Shown: positions 26,824-35,008 of the stretch, in pieces
How the letters are laid out: every line of letters starts with the position of its first letter
How positions within the stretch are numbered: position 1 is the first letter of the stretch
The notes under the pieces: model-generated
The model's input: the letters and a program-made list of their open reading frames with translations, nothing else
What the model was told of the DNA's origin: nothing
Databases searched by the model: none
NCBI GenBank assembly: GCA_014859105.1
Contig: JACUUX010000006.1
Coordinates: 1-64,000 of the forward strand
Length of the DNA: 64,000 nt
Direction of reading: 5' to 3'
DNA from: Nitrospirota bacterium
GTDB taxonomy: Bacteria; Nitrospirota; Thermodesulfovibrionia; Thermodesulfovibrionales; SM23-35
Position numbers and translations under genes: made by a program

Positions 26824-28393
26824 AACCACCTCCTTTACATAATGGAACAAGTTTCAAAAGGAATTCGCGGACCTCTTCCGGATTCTTAAGACTATAAGAA
26901 GCTGCTGTTTCATAAGGTTCATCCCAGACAACAATTCCTGTACCACGACCTTTGAGTGCCCTGAATGCGTCTTCATCTGTTACATCATCTCCGATATAAA
27001 AAGGCAGAACTTCACCTCCATCTAGTTTCAATTCGCTGAGCAAGGTAAGCAGCGCCCTCCCTTTATGCCAGTCAATATCCGGCTGGAGCTCGAATATCTT
27101 TTTGCCGTATGCCTTTCTAAGTTCAGGATAGCCTGAAGCGACTTTATCCACGATCTCTTCTACAAGTTCAATCTTCTCCGGATTTACGAGGCGATAATGA
27201 ATTGCAATGGCGAATTTTTTCCGTTCCACAAGCATTCCTTCTATAAAGCGGAGCTTTTCAGAAAGTTCTTTTTCTGCTTTATCGAGAACAGGCAGGAATT
27301 CTGTTCCTGCCTGACTCTTTATATTTAATCCCTCGGGCCCTGAGATATCGAAGCCATGACTGCCGGCATATACTATAGAGTCTATATTCACCATCCGCTG
27401 AACATCTTTGAGGTCACGTCCGCTTATTATTCCGACAGTGCAATAATGGGAAAGTTTTATCACAGCTTCCCGCATGTCTTCTGAGATGATAGCCCTGTCA
27501 GGTGTTTCGACTATCGGGGTGAGAGTTCCATCATAGTCAAGAAAAACGGCAATGCGTTTACCCATTGCCTGATTGGCAATATCATTAACGCTGTCCAGTG
27601 CGGAAGGCAGGGTATGAATTACTTCAATATCATCCTTCACGCCGATTTCGGAGAGGTCTTCGACAGCTGCATCAGCTCCGTTTTTCAAAAGGGATTCTTT
27701 GTCGCCTGTCCGAGCCACACCGATCACAAGGCCGAATTTACCGGCACGCCCTGCCTGAACACCTGAAATTGCATCTTCAATCACAACTGCACGTTCGGGT
27801 TTCACCTTTAGCTGTCTTGCTGCCTCGAGGAATATATCCGGCGCAGGCTTGCCCTTAATGCCCAGAACTTCAGAATCAACGCCATCTACCCTGACATCAA
27901 ACAAATCGGAAAGGTTTGCCGAATCAAGGATCAGGGCACAATTTTTACTCGAGGATATTATGGATGTTTTAAAGCCGTGCTTCTTCAGGCAATGTATAAG
28001 ATCAACTGTTGATCTGTAAACTTCAGCTCCATGTTCCTGAATGTACTTCAGAAAATAGTCATTTTTCAGATTTCCGAGGCCATTAATGGTTTCTGTGCCG
28101 GACAAATCATCTGATTGCCCTTCAGGCAGTTCAATGCCCCTTGACTGAAGGAAGCTTTTCACGCCGTCAAAACGCGGTTTTCCATCAACATAAAGGCGAT
28201 AATCTCTGTCAATATCAAAAGGTTGAAAAGACAAGTTCTGACGGGCAGCATATTGAGAGAGAAACTCATCAAACATCCTCTTCCACGCCTCTGCATGCAC
28301 GGTTGCGGTATCGGTGACCACTCCGTCAAGGTCAAAGATGACGGCATCAAAGGCTGTCTTTGATATTGTGTATGCCGTTTTTTTGTAAACCAT
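26816..28393 (-). CDS. Fused beta-phosphoglucomutase / trehalose-6-phosphate phosphatase
   Basis: 525 residues with two HAD domains. Residues 12-255 form a beta-phosphoglucomutase: DLDGVVTD (Asp21/Asp23), SSSKN, GKPAPDIF and VIEDAISGVQAG. Residues 279-515 form an OtsB-type trehalose-phosphatase: FLDYDGTLTP (Asp286/Asp288), GIISGR and GDDVTDEDAF. The first converts beta-glucose-1-phosphate to glucose-6-phosphate; the second removes phosphate from trehalose-6-phosphate. Both are complete at their catalytic motifs. No OtsA is present in the window. The 8-nt overlap with GH65 indicates one functional unit. Confidence 0.9.
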   Translation of the reverse strand: MVYKKTAYTISKTAFDAVIFDLDGVVTDTATVHAEAWKRMFDEFLSQYAARQNLSFQPFDIDRDYRLYVDGKPRFDGVKSFLQSRGIELPEGQSDDLSGTETINGLGNLKNDYFLKYIQEHGAEVYRSTVDLIHCLKKHGFKTSIISSSKNCALILDSANLSDLFDVRVDGVDSEVLGIKGKPAPDIFLEAARQLKVKPERAVVIEDAISGVQAGRAGKFGLVIGVARTGDKESLLKNGADAAVEDLSEIGVKDDIEVIHTLPSALDSVNDIANQAMGKRIAVFLDYDGTLTPIVETPDRAIISEDMREAVIKLSHYCTVGIISGRDLKDVQRMVNIDSIVYAGSHGFDISGPEGLNIKSQAGTEFLPVLDKAEKELSEKLRFIEGMLVERKKFAIAIHYRLVNPEKIELVEEIVDKVASGYPELRKAYGKKIFELQPDIDWHKGRALLTLLSELKLDGGEVLPFYIGDDVTDEDAFRALKGRGTGIVVWDEPYETAASYSLKNPEEVREFLLKLVPLCKGGGYE

Positions 28394-28409
28394 TTCGCAC
28401 CTCCGTGAA

Positions 28410-29297
28410 TCATGAATTATTGGACGCTTTTAAGATAATTCCCCATGCTTCCTCTGCAGTTTCAACATACTGGAAGAGATTGACATCTTCGGGAGAGATG
28501 GTTCCTTCCTCGACAAGTGCGTTAAAGTTTATGATTCGCTCCCAGTATTCCCTTCCAAATATCAGCACCGGTATGGGACTGATCTTCCTTGTCTGGATAA
28601 GAGTCAATGTTTCAAAAAGTTCGTCGAGAGTGCCGAAGCCTCCTGGAAAGACAACAAGGGCCTCTGCCCTGATAAGGAAATGCATCTTCCGGATCGCAAA
28701 GTAATGGAATTGAAAACAGAGTTCAGGGGTGATATAGTCATTGGGTTTTTGCTCAAAGGGAAGAACGATATTGAGGCCGATACTTTCAGCACCCGCTTCA
28801 TGTGCCCCGCGGTTTGCCGCTTCCATAATGCCAGGGCCCCCGCCTGTCACAACCACAAACTTAAAATTGTGTGATGCTTTATTGGCTTGAGAAATAAGGT
28901 AAGAAAGCCTTCTGGCATCATCATAATATTTTGAATTTGCTGCAATTCTGCGCAGTATCTTCGCCTTGCGTGCAAGCATCTCATCGGCCGGCTCTTCCCG
29001 GGCAGGTGCCTCTGCTTCTGCTAATTGTTTTTGTGCAACCTCCGGCTCCGGTATTCTAGCGCTTCCGAAAATAATAATGGTACTTTCGATCTTATGCTCT
29101 TTCAGTATCAACTCAGGTTTCAGTAATTCAATTTGCAGACGAACAGGTCTGAGATCATCCTTGAGCAGAAAGTCGGTGTCCTTATAGGCCAGCCGGTACG
29201 AAGGCGAAAGAGTCTGAGGGGTAGGCACATATAATTCAGCAGCCTGAGCATCTTCAACAGCTGTAGGGAATATCTCTTTTTTCTTTTTCTCTTTCAT
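28410..29297 (-). CDS. LOG-family Rossmann protein
   Basis: 295 residues. After a charged N-terminal extension of about 75 residues comes the LOG fold: TIIIFGSARI, VVTGGGPGIMEAANRGA, FHYFAIRKMHFL and the phosphate-binding PGGFGTLDE. Family members hydrolyse nucleoside monophosphates to base and ribose-5-phosphate (cytokinin-activating enzymes in plants; nucleotide hydrolases such as PpnN in bacteria). The ATG at 29297 is preceded by AAGGAGGTGATT. The gene is 16 nt upstream of the HAD fusion, likely the same transcript. Confidence 0.88.
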   Translation of the reverse strand: MKEKKKKEIFPTAVEDAQAAELYVPTPQTLSPSYRLAYKDTDFLLKDDLRPVRLQIELLKPELILKEHKIESTIIIFGSARIPEPEVAQKQLAEAEAPAREEPADEMLARKAKILRRIAANSKYYDDARRLSYLISQANKASHNFKFVVVTGGGPGIMEAANRGAHEAGAESIGLNIVLPFEQKPNDYITPELCFQFHYFAIRKMHFLIRAEALVVFPGGFGTLDELFETLTLIQTRKISPIPVLIFGREYWERIINFNALVEEGTISPEDVNLFQYVETAEEAWGIILKASNNS

Positions 29298-29419
29298 AAT
29301 CACCTCCTTCTGAAAATTTTGCGTAGCGGCTATTGCACCGGCGCCAACAGACGGGCGGCCCTCACAGCCAGACGGAACGGAAAACTCCTTTTATACACTC
29401 CTTTTCCTGTGCGCGCATC

Positions 29420-29477
29420 TTAAACGTTAGCGGCTCATGGTGTGCATTGAATATGAAATAAAAACTATCATCAACAT
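29420..29477 (-). pseudogene. Remnant of glgX C-terminal region
   Basis: About 48 of 58 bases match 7785-7842 inside glgX, including a run of about 26 identical bases. The minus-strand reading gives VDDSFYFIFNAHHEPLTFK, against VDDSFYLIFNAHHEPLTFK in GlgX. The reading frame then leaves the GlgX sequence and ends within 20 codons. There is no start or catalytic part. It lies between the coiled-coil and LOG genes. Confidence 0.75.
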
Positions 29478-29483
29478 ATGCCC

Positions 29484-29774
29484 CTAATCCTTGAATTTCG
29501 ATGCAGCGTCGCTAAAAGCCGATTTCAACGACTTCCAAGCAGATTCCACACCCTCCTTGATCGACTCCCATGCCTCGTCACTTGCCTTTGCAAGCTCTGA
29601 CAGCTTCATTTTGCCTTCTTCGATCTTACTTTCAAGTGCCTCAACCTGCTGGTTCATCTTCAATTTAGTGTCTGCACTGGCTACTGCTGCCTTCGCCTTT
29701 AGTTTGTCAAGCTCCGCCTTCCATTCATCCAGCTCAGCCTGCAGCTTCTGCTGATACACTTCTTTGTCACTCAT
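29484..29774 (-). CDS. Small coiled-coil protein, sll1863-like
   Basis: 96 residues, very rich in Lys, Glu and Ala, with long heptad helices (about 5-60) and a C-terminal WESIKEGVESAWKSLKSAF segment of the sll1863-like stress-protein family. Cytoplasmic, no membrane segment. AAAGGAGAATGAT precedes the ATG. Its N-terminus is related to the 36-residue ORF upstream of pfkB. A role under stress is inferred from the family; its partners are unknown. Confidence 0.72.
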   Translation of the reverse strand: MSDKEVYQQKLQAELDEWKAELDKLKAKAAVASADTKLKMNQQVEALESKIEEGKMKLSELAKASDEAWESIKEGVESAWKSLKSAFSDAASKFKD

Positions 29775-29864
29775 ATCATTCTCCTTTCGGTTTATGGTTT
29801 GGATTTGACGCCACTCCCCAACCTCCTTAAGATAAGTTACTTGTAATGCTATGATTTTGTCCTT

Positions 29865-30040
29865 TAATCCAGTTAATTCATAAATTTTCCGTGGCAGACG
29901 GGGGATATAGTATTAGAGCGGATTTCAATTCTTTTGAAGAAAGAATTGCCTCGCAGGCTGCCGATGTATCGGCAGCCGAGAATGAGCTAAAATACTATAT
30001 CCTCCGTCACTTATTAATATTTTTTGAATTAACTGGGTTA
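29865..30040. repeat. TTARCCC-bounded cruciform repeat, copy 3
   Basis: Terminal inverted repeats TTAATCCAGTTAATTCA (left) and TTAACCCAGTTAATTCA (right, inverted) match at 16 of 17. Outer arms GACGGGGGATATAGTATT and AATACTATATCCTCCGTC pair over 18 bp with one wobble. Inner hairpins are CAATTCTTT/AAAGAATTG and GGCTGCCGA-TGTA-TCGGCAGCC. The right end supplies the TAA stop of ppsA. It fills most of the gap between ppsA and the coiled-coil gene. Confidence 0.82.
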
Positions 30041-32431
30041 AGCTTTGTCTGCTTTCTCGACTTTAGCTACATGTTTTATAACTTCGATCACGCTGTCCGG
30101 ATTTAGTGATATCGAATCTATACCTTCTCTGACTAAGAACTCTGCGAAATCCGGGTAATCGCTCGGTGCCTGTCCGCAGATGCCTACTTTGGTACCTGTC
30201 TTATGTGCGGATTTGAGCAGATTTGATATGAATCTCAAAACAGCTTCGTCCCGCTCATCAAACAGTTTTGAAAGTTCAGCCGAATCGCGATCTACACCAA
30301 GTGTAAGTTGAGTGAGGTCATTAGATCCAATGGAAAAACCGTCAAAACGTTCTGCAAACTGTTCAGCAAGAATCACATTTGATGGAATCTCAACCATAAC
30401 ATATACCTGAAGGTCTTTTTCGCCCCGCTTTAGACCGTTTTCAGCAAGCACACCAATCACCCGGTCAGCCTCTCCGATGGTTCTGCAGAAAGGTATCATA
30501 ATGATGACATTCATAAATCCCATCTCTTCACGGGCACGTTTAATTGCCCTGCATTCAAGGGCAAAACCGCCTCTGTACCTTTCGCTGTAATAACGGGAAG
30601 CGCCCCGGAAGCCGAGCATCGGGTTTTCTTCATCCGGTTCGAACTGTTTGCCACCAATAAGATTTGCATATTCATTTGTCTTGAAGTCGCTCATCCTTAC
30701 GATAACCGGATGCGGATACTGTGATGCAGCTATTTTTGCAATTCCCCGTGCAAGGTGTTCTACGAAGTATTCTGTTTTGTCACGATACCCCGAAGTAAGC
30801 TTCTTTATCTCATTTCGCGCTTTTTTATCTTTCACTTTTTTAAAATGTACGAGGGCCATAGGATGCACCTTTATGGTGTCATTGATTATAAATTCCATAC
30901 GTGCCAGCCCGATACCTTTGCACGGCAGTCTCCACCATCTGTATGCAGCATCAGGGGAGGCGATGTTCATCATTATCCTGGTTCTCGTCTCCGGAATATC
31001 CTCTGTATCGACATCCGAGATTTCGAAATCAAGTATCCCTTCATAAATATAGCCGCGGTCTCCCTCAGCGCATGAGAGAGTGATTTCCTGTCCGTCTTTA
31101 AGAACCTTTGTTGCATTCTCCGTGCCCACTATTGCAGGCACTCCGAGTTCCCTGCTCACGATCGCTGCATGAGAAGTCCTCCCTCCGTAATCCGTTACAA
31201 TGCCTGCAGACTTCTTCATGATCGGCACCCAGTCCGGGTCTGTCATGCCGGTAACGAGTATCGACCCTTCCTTAAATCTTCCTATCTCCCTGGAACTTTT
31301 TATTACCATCGCCCTTCCAGTAGCAATTAAATCACCTATAGCAAGGCCTGTTACAAGTCTTTTCCCTTTTTCTTTCAATTCATATGTTCTGAACGTCCCT
31401 GCACCCTTCCGGGACTGAACTGTTTCAGGTCGGGCCTGTACAATAAAGAGTTCCCCTGTTTTACCGTCTTTTGCCCATTCAATATCCATGGGTTTTCCGT
31501 AATGCTCTTCGATGATGCCCACCCATTTGCCCAATTTCAATATCTCATCGTCACTGAGTACAAAAGACCGGCGTTCTTTTTTTGTTGTTTTTACATTTTT
31601 GGTAGTGTTCTTTCCCCGTAATGTATATACCATCTTCTGTTCTTTTGTTCCCAGTTGTTTTTCGATAATAGGCTTGAAATTGTTTTTCCCTGTCAGAGGC
31701 TTAAAAACCCTGTATTCATCAGGTGTGATCTTTCCCTGTACAACGTTTTCACCCAGTCCCCATGCGCCATTGATAACCACAATATCAGGAAAACCTGTCT
31801 CGGTATCTATGGAGAACAAGACTCCCGCACTTCCTTTATCTGAACGCACCATTTTCTGCACCCCGACCGAAAGCGCTACTTTCATGTGATCGAATCCGTG
31901 ATGCTCACGGTAACTGATTGCCCGGTCCGTGAACAAGGAAGCAAAACATTTTCTGCATGAAGCGAGCAATTCTTTTTCGCCCTTTACATTGAGAAAAGTT
32001 TCCTGCTGACCTGCAAAACTGGCTTCAGGTAAATCCTCTGCTGTGGCGCTGCTTCTGACAGCCACGTCAGCTTTTTTTGTTCTGTATCTTTTGCATAGTT
32101 CCCTGTATGCATCACTTATAGCATTAGTAATCTCTTCTGAAAATTCTGAATTCAGAAAAAGCTGCCGTATAGATTTCCCGGCTTTCTCCAGAGATTTTTT
32201 CCTTTTCTTGATGTCATTCAGAAGGGATTGTATCTTCTCTGTAAGATTATTTGCTTCGAGGAATTCCCAATATGCATCTGCTGTAATAGCAAACCCATCT
32301 GGCACACGGATTCCCTCCTCTTTCAGTGACCGGATCATCTCTCCTAATGAAGCATTTTTTCCCCCCACAACCTGCACATCTTCAGAGCTTAAATCTTCAA
32401 ACCAGCGGATGTATTTATTTTTACCTGCCAT
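30038..32431 (-). CDS. ppsA: Phosphoenolpyruvate synthase
   Basis: 797 residues. It makes phosphoenolpyruvate from pyruvate, ATP and water, feeding gluconeogenesis and hence glycogen and trehalose synthesis. N-terminal ATP-grasp domain (GGKNASLGEMI, VRSSATAEDLPEASFAGQQET), swivelling phosphohistidine domain with GGRTSHAAIVSRELG, and C-terminal PEP barrel ending with the catalytic Cys in GICGQAPSDYPDF. Full length for the family. AGGAGGGATT precedes the ATG. A DUF72 remnant ends just upstream. Confidence 0.95.
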   Translation of the reverse strand: MAGKNKYIRWFEDLSSEDVQVVGGKNASLGEMIRSLKEEGIRVPDGFAITADAYWEFLEANNLTEKIQSLLNDIKKRKKSLEKAGKSIRQLFLNSEFSEEITNAISDAYRELCKRYRTKKADVAVRSSATAEDLPEASFAGQQETFLNVKGEKELLASCRKCFASLFTDRAISYREHHGFDHMKVALSVGVQKMVRSDKGSAGVLFSIDTETGFPDIVVINGAWGLGENVVQGKITPDEYRVFKPLTGKNNFKPIIEKQLGTKEQKMVYTLRGKNTTKNVKTTKKERRSFVLSDDEILKLGKWVGIIEEHYGKPMDIEWAKDGKTGELFIVQARPETVQSRKGAGTFRTYELKEKGKRLVTGLAIGDLIATGRAMVIKSSREIGRFKEGSILVTGMTDPDWVPIMKKSAGIVTDYGGRTSHAAIVSRELGVPAIVGTENATKVLKDGQEITLSCAEGDRGYIYEGILDFEISDVDTEDIPETRTRIMMNIASPDAAYRWWRLPCKGIGLARMEFIINDTIKVHPMALVHFKKVKDKKARNEIKKLTSGYRDKTEYFVEHLARGIAKIAASQYPHPVIVRMSDFKTNEYANLIGGKQFEPDEENPMLGFRGASRYYSERYRGGFALECRAIKRAREEMGFMNVIIMIPFCRTIGEADRVIGVLAENGLKRGEKDLQVYVMVEIPSNVILAEQFAERFDGFSIGSNDLTQLTLGVDRDSAELSKLFDERDEAVLRFISNLLKSAHKTGTKVGICGQAPSDYPDFAEFLVREGIDSISLNPDSVIEVIKHVAKVEKADKA

Positions 32432-32441
32432 AATCCCTCCT

Positions 32442-32543
32442 TCACTTATTTATCATTGCCTGTAACCTCAATGCATCCTGTGCTGCATATCCTGCCTCAT
32501 CGTTGTCAAAATAACAATAAACTTCTTTTTTCTGGCCGGCTTG
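32442..32543 (-). pseudogene. C-terminal remnant of a DUF72 (YecE-like) gene
   Basis: The minus strand reads QKKEVYCYFDNDEAGYAAQ and continues for about 14 residues to a TGA directly before the ppsA ribosome binding site. The VYCYFDND..GYA pattern is the usual C-terminus of DUF72 proteins. Everything upstream is missing: the sequence starts straight after the stop of the 2-hydroxyacid dehydrogenase gene. It looks like the scar of a deletion that removed the rest of a DUF72 gene. Confidence 0.7.
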
Positions 32544-33545
32544 TTACGTACAAACATTTTTGGGATTTCCTTCTATAAATGAACCGATATTGTCCAGAGT
32601 GGTATAAAGAATTTTTTGCACGGCTTCACGTGTATAAAAAGCACTGTGGGGTGTAATAAAAACATTTCTCAGACGCAACAGAACATGGTTTGCCAAAAGT
32701 GTTTCCATATTATGCTTCTTCTGATAAATGGAACGCAGTAGTTCCGCCTCCTCCCGCACAGTTGGTTCCTCTGGAAGCACATCTAAACCAGCTGCTGCAA
32801 CTTTACCTTCAGAAATGGCATGCAGCAAAGCCTGAATATCTATCAAAGTGCCTCTGGCTGTATTGATAATAATTACACCGTCCTTCATTTTTTCGAATTG
32901 CTCCGTGGAAAGAAGATGATGGGTAGCTTTAGTGGCAGGCACATGGAGGGTAATAACATCCGATTTATTGAGCAATTCATCCATCCCGACATAGTGAAAA
33001 TCCAAATGTGATGCAAATTCTTCATCAGGTTTTACATCGTAGGCCACAACATTCATACTGAATCCCTTCGCGATTTTAATTACGCAACGGCCTATGTTAC
33101 CAGTACCAATAACTCCCAAAGTCTTGTCGCACAGGTCAAATCCTTCCAGTCCCTTCAATGAAAAATCACCTTTACGCGTCCGGTCAACCGCATCGACGAG
33201 TCTGTGACTTATTGTGAGCAAAAGACCAAAAACATGTTCTGCCACTGTATTATCCCCATATGCCGGCACATTGCACACTGTTATACCTTTTTTCTTGCAA
33301 TACCCGATATCTATATGATCAATACCCGCGGAACGTGTCGCTATAAGCTTCAGATTGCTGAATTTTGCAAGGACATCTGCGCTTAAATCCGAGTAGATAA
33401 AAGGAGATATGATATCAGCATCTGCATATTGACCGGCATTATCTTCAGCCGGCCGTTCATCTGTCATTTTGAATTCGTGCTCGTTTTTTAGAATCTGACA
33501 CGGTTCACATTCCCATGGTTCTGTTTCAAAAAAAATAATCTTCAT
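32544..33545 (-). CDS. D-isomer-specific 2-hydroxyacid dehydrogenase (D-lactate dehydrogenase-like)
   Basis: 333 residues, NAD-dependent reduction of a 2-oxoacid, most likely pyruvate to D-lactate. Catalytic Arg in NTARG, Glu in LPEEP and His in TPHSAFYT are all present; NAD motif GTGNIGR (about 149-155) with Asp in VVAYD. The long segment between the Glu and His motifs (RSIYQKKHNMETLLANHVLLRL) is typical of LdhA-type enzymes. AAAGGAGGCTAATAG precedes the ATG. Sits next to ppsA, so pyruvate fate is a shared theme. Confidence 0.88.
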   Translation of the reverse strand: MKIIFFETEPWECEPCQILKNEHEFKMTDERPAEDNAGQYADADIISPFIYSDLSADVLAKFSNLKLIATRSAGIDHIDIGYCKKKGITVCNVPAYGDNTVAEHVFGLLLTISHRLVDAVDRTRKGDFSLKGLEGFDLCDKTLGVIGTGNIGRCVIKIAKGFSMNVVAYDVKPDEEFASHLDFHYVGMDELLNKSDVITLHVPATKATHHLLSTEQFEKMKDGVIIINTARGTLIDIQALLHAISEGKVAAAGLDVLPEEPTVREEAELLRSIYQKKHNMETLLANHVLLRLRNVFITPHSAFYTREAVQKILYTTLDNIGSFIEGNPKNVCT

Positions 33546-33603
33546 CTATTAGCCTCCTTTGTATAGAAAAACTTCATGGCTTAATCTCTCTAAATGAATT
33601 GCG

Positions 33604-33620
33604 TCGAAGCAGAGCTTCGA
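33604..33620. other. Perfect hairpin between zwf-like and ldh genes
   Basis: TCGAAGC-AGA-GCTTCGA, a 7-bp stem with a 3-nt loop, 21 nt after the Zwf-like stop. No T-run follows on either strand, so it is not a standard intrinsic terminator. Confidence 0.4.
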
Positions 33621-33640
33621 TAGATTCTTTCAATTAAAAC

Positions 33641-35008
33641 TTACTCTGTAATTTTTGAACCTTCCGAGCCTGCCGGATATTCCGCAAGCGGCACCTTATC
33701 CTGTGACCATACCTCGAGGATGGGCTCTACAATTCTCCATGATTCTTCTGCTTCGTCATCACGTATAAAAAGGTTCTGCCTGCCATCCATAATGTGCAGC
33801 AGAAGGCGCGCATATGCTGACAGACGCTGAGGGGTAAGTTTCCTTGTAAGTTCCGTGTACTTGAGGTCCAGGGCTTCGCAGGGAGTAGTGATATTTACAC
33901 CCAGAGCTATACGGTCGGGATTAAGCTCCAGCCTTATAATGTTTCTCCGGACTGTATCTTTGCCGAAAGCGAGATGTGGTAAGGGTTTGAAAGTAAGAAT
34001 AATCTCCATGCGATCTCCGGCCAATGCCTTGCCCGTACGAAGGATAAAAGGGACACCTGCCCATCTCCAGTTGTCAATCCAGAGGGTGACTCCGGCAAAG
34101 GTTTCTGTTCTGCGTTCGGGATCAATACCTTCCTCATCTATATAAGCAGGTACTTTATGTTCTCTGATACGACCTTTACTGTAACGGCCGCGCACAGTCC
34201 ATCGCCTGACCTCCTCTTCTGTCAGTCTCCTTACAGCACGCATTACATCTACCTTTCTGTCCCTGAAGTCACGCTCTGACAGGGTGCATGGAGGCTCCAT
34301 AGCTATAATGCAGAGCAACTGGAGGAGGTGATTCTGGATCATATCTTTGAGTGCTCCTACCTTATCATAATACGAGGCACGGCCTTCAAGCGTCAGGGTC
34401 TCGTCCCAGATTATTTCTACTTTTTCAATATGTAGACCGTTCCACAGAGGTTCAAATATGCGGTTGGCAAACCTGAGTCCGAGTATATTGTGAACGGTCT
34501 GTTCTCCGAGAAAGCTGTCAATGCGGAATACCATATGTTCGGGGAAATTCATATGGAGGAGGTGATTGAGGGTCTGTGCAGAAGAGATATCCTCGCCAAA
34601 AGGTTTCTCTATCACGATAGCGCTGCCTTCAGGTATGTTCATTGCGGCAAGGGCTTCAACTACAGGCCCGAAAAGACCGGGCGGGAGTGCGAGATAAAAA
34701 ACAGCAGGTTCTTTAACCGGGCCGAGGGCTTCAAGAATGTCTTCCCTGATAGAGGCATCGGCCTGCCGGTATTCGAGCATATCCAGCATGGCCTTTCGGG
34801 ATGAAGAAGTAATACCCGGAGACAGCCTTTCAAGTTTTTCATCGATATGCCTGCGGAAGGATTCGGTATCCCAGTCCTTGCGTGCTACACCAATGATGCT
34901 GAATCCGTCAGGAAGGTTATCCGCATCGTAAAGTTCTGATAAGGCAGGTATAAGATACCTGAAAGTAAGGTCGCCTGTTGCACCAAAAATTATGAAATGC
35001 CTTTTCAT
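33641..35008 (-). CDS. Divergent glucose-6-phosphate dehydrogenase-like protein
   Basis: 455 residues with the Zwf fold: GATGDLTFRYL (9-19), EKPFG (134-138), YYDKVGALKDMIQNH (213-227). The catalytic base His227 and Lys135 are kept, but the substrate-binding signature RIDHYLGKE reads RIDSFLGEQ (162-170) and the RKL lysine is Tyr18. Relative to the Leuconostoc enzyme this is Lys21 to Tyr, His178 to Ser, Tyr179 to Phe and Lys182 to Glu, so three polar or basic contacts to glucose-6-phosphate are lost. It may act on an unphosphorylated or otherwise different sugar. Its start overlaps the GH15 stop by 4 nt (ATGA). Family certain, substrate open. Confidence 0.85.
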   Translation of the reverse strand: MKRHFIIFGATGDLTFRYLIPALSELYDADNLPDGFSIIGVARKDWDTESFRRHIDEKLERLSPGITSSSRKAMLDMLEYRQADASIREDILEALGPVKEPAVFYLALPPGLFGPVVEALAAMNIPEGSAIVIEKPFGEDISSAQTLNHLLHMNFPEHMVFRIDSFLGEQTVHNILGLRFANRIFEPLWNGLHIEKVEIIWDETLTLEGRASYYDKVGALKDMIQNHLLQLLCIIAMEPPCTLSERDFRDRKVDVMRAVRRLTEEEVRRWTVRGRYSKGRIREHKVPAYIDEEGIDPERRTETFAGVTLWIDNWRWAGVPFILRTGKALAGDRMEIILTFKPLPHLAFGKDTVRRNIIRLELNPDRIALGVNITTPCEALDLKYTELTRKLTPQRLSAYARLLLHIMDGRQNLFIRDDEAEESWRIVEPILEVWSQDKVPLAEYPAGSEGSKITE

